In this document: piece by piece, positions 14,844 to 16,928 of the stretch
How positions within the stretch are numbered: position 1 is the first letter of the stretch
Layout: each line of letters begins with the position of its first letter
Assembly (NCBI GenBank): GCA_017615445.1
Contig: JAGAAD010000085.1
Coordinates: forward strand, 1 to 16,928
From: Bacteroidales bacterium
Lineage (GTDB): Bacteria; Bacteroidota; Bacteroidia; Bacteroidales; UBA932
Reading direction: 5' to 3'
Length of the DNA stretch: 16,928 nt
The notes under the pieces: model-generated
Told to the model about the DNA's origin: nothing
Seen by the model: the letters and a program-made list of their open reading frames with translations, nothing else
Database searches by the model: none
Translations under genes and position numbers: made by a program

Positions 14844-16774
14844 TGAAACATTTTTCTCTACCCAAAGACGGCGGCCTGATTGAGAAAGGCCTTCCGAAAG
14901 ACATCCTCCACAGCAAGGAGAGGATTTACACAGAGATTCTTGAGACACCTTACATCGCCAGCCAGATGGTGGCAGACGAGGTGGTCGCTGCAATAAAGGC
15001 TTTCAAGCCCACCAAGGCAAAGCCTTTGTTCAAGCTCGGCCTCACCACCGGCAATTCTCCTCTGCCTTTGTACAACGACCTTCAGAGGGCCTACACCAAG
15101 GGCGAGGTTTCGTTTGCCAATGTGGAGGTTTTCTCGGTGGACGAGTACTATCCCGTTTCTCCTGGCGAGATGCAGAGCCGTAACCACCGTCTGCGTTCCG
15201 AGCTCCTGGACCACATCGACGTGAAGAAGGAGAACATCCACATTCCGGACGGTACCGTTCCAGAGAGTAAGATTTCGGACTACTGCGCCAAGTTCGACAA
15301 AGCCGCACGCGGAATCGACCTCCTTGTGATCGGAGTCGGCGAGCAGGGTCAGGTGGGATTCAACGAGTCCTGGACGGATCGCGGCAGCCGCACCCGTGTG
15401 GTTCTTCTGCCTTACCAGTCACGCAAGCGTCAGGCTTCGAACTTCAACGGCGACATCCAGCACACCCCTTCGCAGGCCATCACGATGGGTATCGCCACCA
15501 TGATGTCCGCCTCCAAGGTTATACTCATGGCATGGGGCGAGGACAAGGCCGACATGGTGCAGAAGATCGTGGAGAAGAAGATCGATCCGGACTACCCGGC
15601 TTCGTTCTTCCAGATGCACGAGAATGTCAAGCTCTATGTGGACGAGAACTCCGGCGCCAATCTGATGAGGATGGTCGCGCCGTGGTGCATCGGCCCCTGC
15701 GAGTGGACTCCGAAGTTCATCCGCAAGGCTGTCATCTGGCTCTGCGACAAGCTCCAGAAGCCTATCCTGAAGCTTTCCTACCAGGATTACCTGCAGAACT
15801 CCCTCGGCGAGCTCGTGGAGAAGCACGGTCCTTATGACCAGATCAATATCAAGGTGTTCAATGACCTGCAGCACACTATCTCCGGATGGCCGGGCGGCAA
15901 GCCCAATGCGGACGATTCGACCCGTCCCGTGGCTTCGAAGCCTTTCCCGAAGACCGTTCTGATCTTCTCGCCTCACCCGGACGACGATGTGATCTCGATG
16001 GGCGGCACCTTCATCCGCCTGGCGCATCAGGGACACAATGTCCATGTGGCTTACGAGACCTCCGGTAACGTGGCGGTCCACGACGACGTGGTCGTCCAGC
16101 ATATGGACGCCGCCCGCGAACTCGGTTTTGGCGACCGTGTGGACGAGGTTCTGAAGCTCGTGGCCTCCAAGGTCCCGGGCGAACCGGAGCCGCGCGCGCT
16201 GCTGGACATCAAGGCGGCCATCCGCCGCTCCGAGGCGAAGGGCGCCGTGCATTCGTTCGGCCTGGATTACTCTCACGCCCACTTCCTGAACCTCCCGTTC
16301 TACGAGTCCGGCGGCATCAAGAAGCTTCCGCGCTCGCAGGCGGATGTGGATATCATCAAGGCTTTATTGAATGAGTTGAAGCCGGATATGGTGTTCATGG
16401 CCGGTGACCTCGCGGACCCGCACGGAACGCACCGCGTCTGCACTGAGTGCGCGCTCGAGGCTCTCGATCAGCTGCGCGAGGAGAAAGTTAAGTGGATTGC
16501 CGGCACTCACGTGTGGCTCTACCGCGGCGCGTGGATGGAGTGGGAGCTCGGCCGTGTGGACATGGCCGTTCCGCTGAGTCCGGACGAGGTCGTGGAGAAG
16601 CGCCACTCGATCTATCACCACCTCTCGCAGAAAGACATCGTCCCGTTCCCGGGCGACGATCCGCGCGAGTTCTGGCAGAGGGCCGAGGAGCGCACCGAAG
16701 GCACCGCCAAGCACTACGATGCCCTCGGCATGGCCGAGTACCAGGCGATTGAGGTGTTCCTGAAATTGTGGTAA
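14843..16774 (+). CDS. NagB-like/PIG-L deacetylase fusion with altered deaminase site
   Basis: 643 residues, no signal peptide, cytoplasmic. Residues about 30-290 are a NagB/SIS-type isomerase fold: LTTGNSPLPLYNDL, VDEYYPVSP (Asp100, equivalent to NagB Asp72) and VGEQGQVGFNES, where NagB Asp141 and His143 are replaced by Gln168 and Gln170 while Glu175 (NagB Glu148) remains. Residues about 370-560 are a PIG-L/LmbE zinc deacetylase: SPHPDDD (His378, base Asp380, Asp381) and DPHGTH (His527, His530). PIG-L enzymes remove N-acetyl groups from GlcNAc-containing substrates. A NagB-plus-PIG-L protein of this size is a recurring Bacteroidetes arrangement, often annotated simply as deaminase. Here the metal site looks intact but the deaminase site does not, so the NagB part may bind sugar phosphate without turning it over. 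It is the last gene of the operon. Confidence 0.85.
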   Translation: MKHFSLPKDGGLIEKGLPKDILHSKERIYTEILETPYIASQMVADEVVAAIKAFKPTKAKPLFKLGLTTGNSPLPLYNDLQRAYTKGEVSFANVEVFSVDEYYPVSPGEMQSRNHRLRSELLDHIDVKKENIHIPDGTVPESKISDYCAKFDKAARGIDLLVIGVGEQGQVGFNESWTDRGSRTRVVLLPYQSRKRQASNFNGDIQHTPSQAITMGIATMMSASKVILMAWGEDKADMVQKIVEKKIDPDYPASFFQMHENVKLYVDENSGANLMRMVAPWCIGPCEWTPKFIRKAVIWLCDKLQKPILKLSYQDYLQNSLGELVEKHGPYDQINIKVFNDLQHTISGWPGGKPNADDSTRPVASKPFPKTVLIFSPHPDDDVISMGGTFIRLAHQGHNVHVAYETSGNVAVHDDVVVQHMDAARELGFGDRVDEVLKLVASKVPGEPEPRALLDIKAAIRRSEAKGAVHSFGLDYSHAHFLNLPFYESGGIKKLPRSQADVDIIKALLNELKPDMVFMAGDLADPHGTHRVCTECALEALDQLREEKVKWIAGTHVWLYRGAWMEWELGRVDMAVPLSPDEVVEKRHSIYHHLSQKDIVPFPGDDPREFWQRAEERTEGTAKHYDALGMAEYQAIEVFLKLW

Positions 16775-16783
16775 TTTGTTGAA

Positions 16784-16823
16784 GTCGGCGGCGGCTCGCC
16801 CTTCGAGGACTTCAGTCGCCGAC
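16784..16823 (+). other. Hairpin just after the operon
   Basis: GTCGGCG (16784-16790) pairs with CGCCGAC (16817-16823) across a 26-base loop, starting 10 bases after the TAA. There is no T-run behind it, so it could protect the 3' end or help termination but is not a classic intrinsic terminator. Confidence 0.35.
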
Positions 16824-16850
16824 CGACTGATGCCGACCTTCAGTGCGATT

Positions 16851-16928
16851 CGGCGAGATTTTAGCTTAAAACTCGCCGTTTTGCCTTCAAATCCTAGTTT
16901 TGGCGAGATTTTGCCCCAAAACTCGCCG
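16851..16928. repeat. Two palindromic units (GGCGAG-ATTTT ... AAAA-CTCGCC) at the window edge
   Basis: Unit 1 is 16851-16878 and unit 2 is 16901-16928, 50 bp apart, with a 23-nt spacer. Each pairs GGCGAG and TTTT with AAAA and CTCGCC around a short variable loop. Unit 1 is followed by TTTT and could act as a terminator of the seven-gene operon. The size, GGCG/CGCC ends and near-50-bp period resemble the array at 519-649, although the inner sequence differs. More units may follow outside the window. Confidence 0.65.

Overview
The window looks like a GC-rich gut-type member of the Bacteroidales. The evidence is the gene content (GH97, GH89 and SGNH-esterase genes packed together, a BACON-like lipoprotein, a NagB/PIG-L fusion), lipobox signal peptides on secreted glycosidases, near absence of Shine-Dalgarno sequences, and -7 boxes of the Bacteroidetes TAnnTTTG type. 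The genus cannot be fixed from the sequence. No SusC/SusD pair, sigma/anti-sigma regulator, transposase, tRNA or rRNA is present.

Layout. (1) 1-451 is the 3' end of a secreted FAD-dependent oxidoreductase-type gene. It carries an in-frame patch of four 18-bp repeats and a palindrome. (2) 452-796 has no gene but is dense with repeats: a probable terminator, three 29-nt palindromic units spaced exactly 51 bp apart, and a 110-bp double-hairpin (REPIN-like) element. (3) 797-1201 is a small lipoprotein gene of lower GC. It converges on two overlapping minus-strand SGNH/GDSL esterase genes (1247-3404), with a probable bidirectional terminator between them. (4) 3405-3645 is a second gene-free stretch. 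It holds the same 29-nt plus 110-bp composite repeat in inverted orientation, and promoter candidates for both flanking transcription units. (5) 3646-16774 is a tightly packed seven-gene plus-strand operon with junctions of +1, -4, -4, +5, +4 and -1 nt: GH89 alpha-N-acetylglucosaminidase, an inverting-type GH97, a retaining-type GH97, an 1159-residue metallophosphoesterase/six-hairpin glycosidase fusion, NagB, a secreted glycerophosphodiester phosphodiesterase, and a NagB-like/PIG-L deacetylase fusion. (6) 16775-16928 has no gene. It contains hairpins and two more palindromic units that run into the right edge.

How the genes may work together. Exported enzymes (esterases, alpha-GlcNAc-ase, alpha-glucosidase-type and alpha-galactosidase-type GH97, fusion protein, phosphodiesterase) would strip a glycan carrying acyl groups, alpha-linked sugars and possibly phosphodiesters. 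The cytoplasmic NagB would turn the released amino sugar, as glucosamine-6-phosphate, into fructose-6-phosphate. The NagB-like/PIG-L fusion has lost two of NagB's catalytic residues but keeps an intact deacetylase metal site. The mix of phosphodiesterases, alpha-hexosidases and esterases fits mucin-type host glycans. It also fits glycosylated, esterified glycerol-phosphate polymers such as teichoic acids. The sequence does not decide between them.
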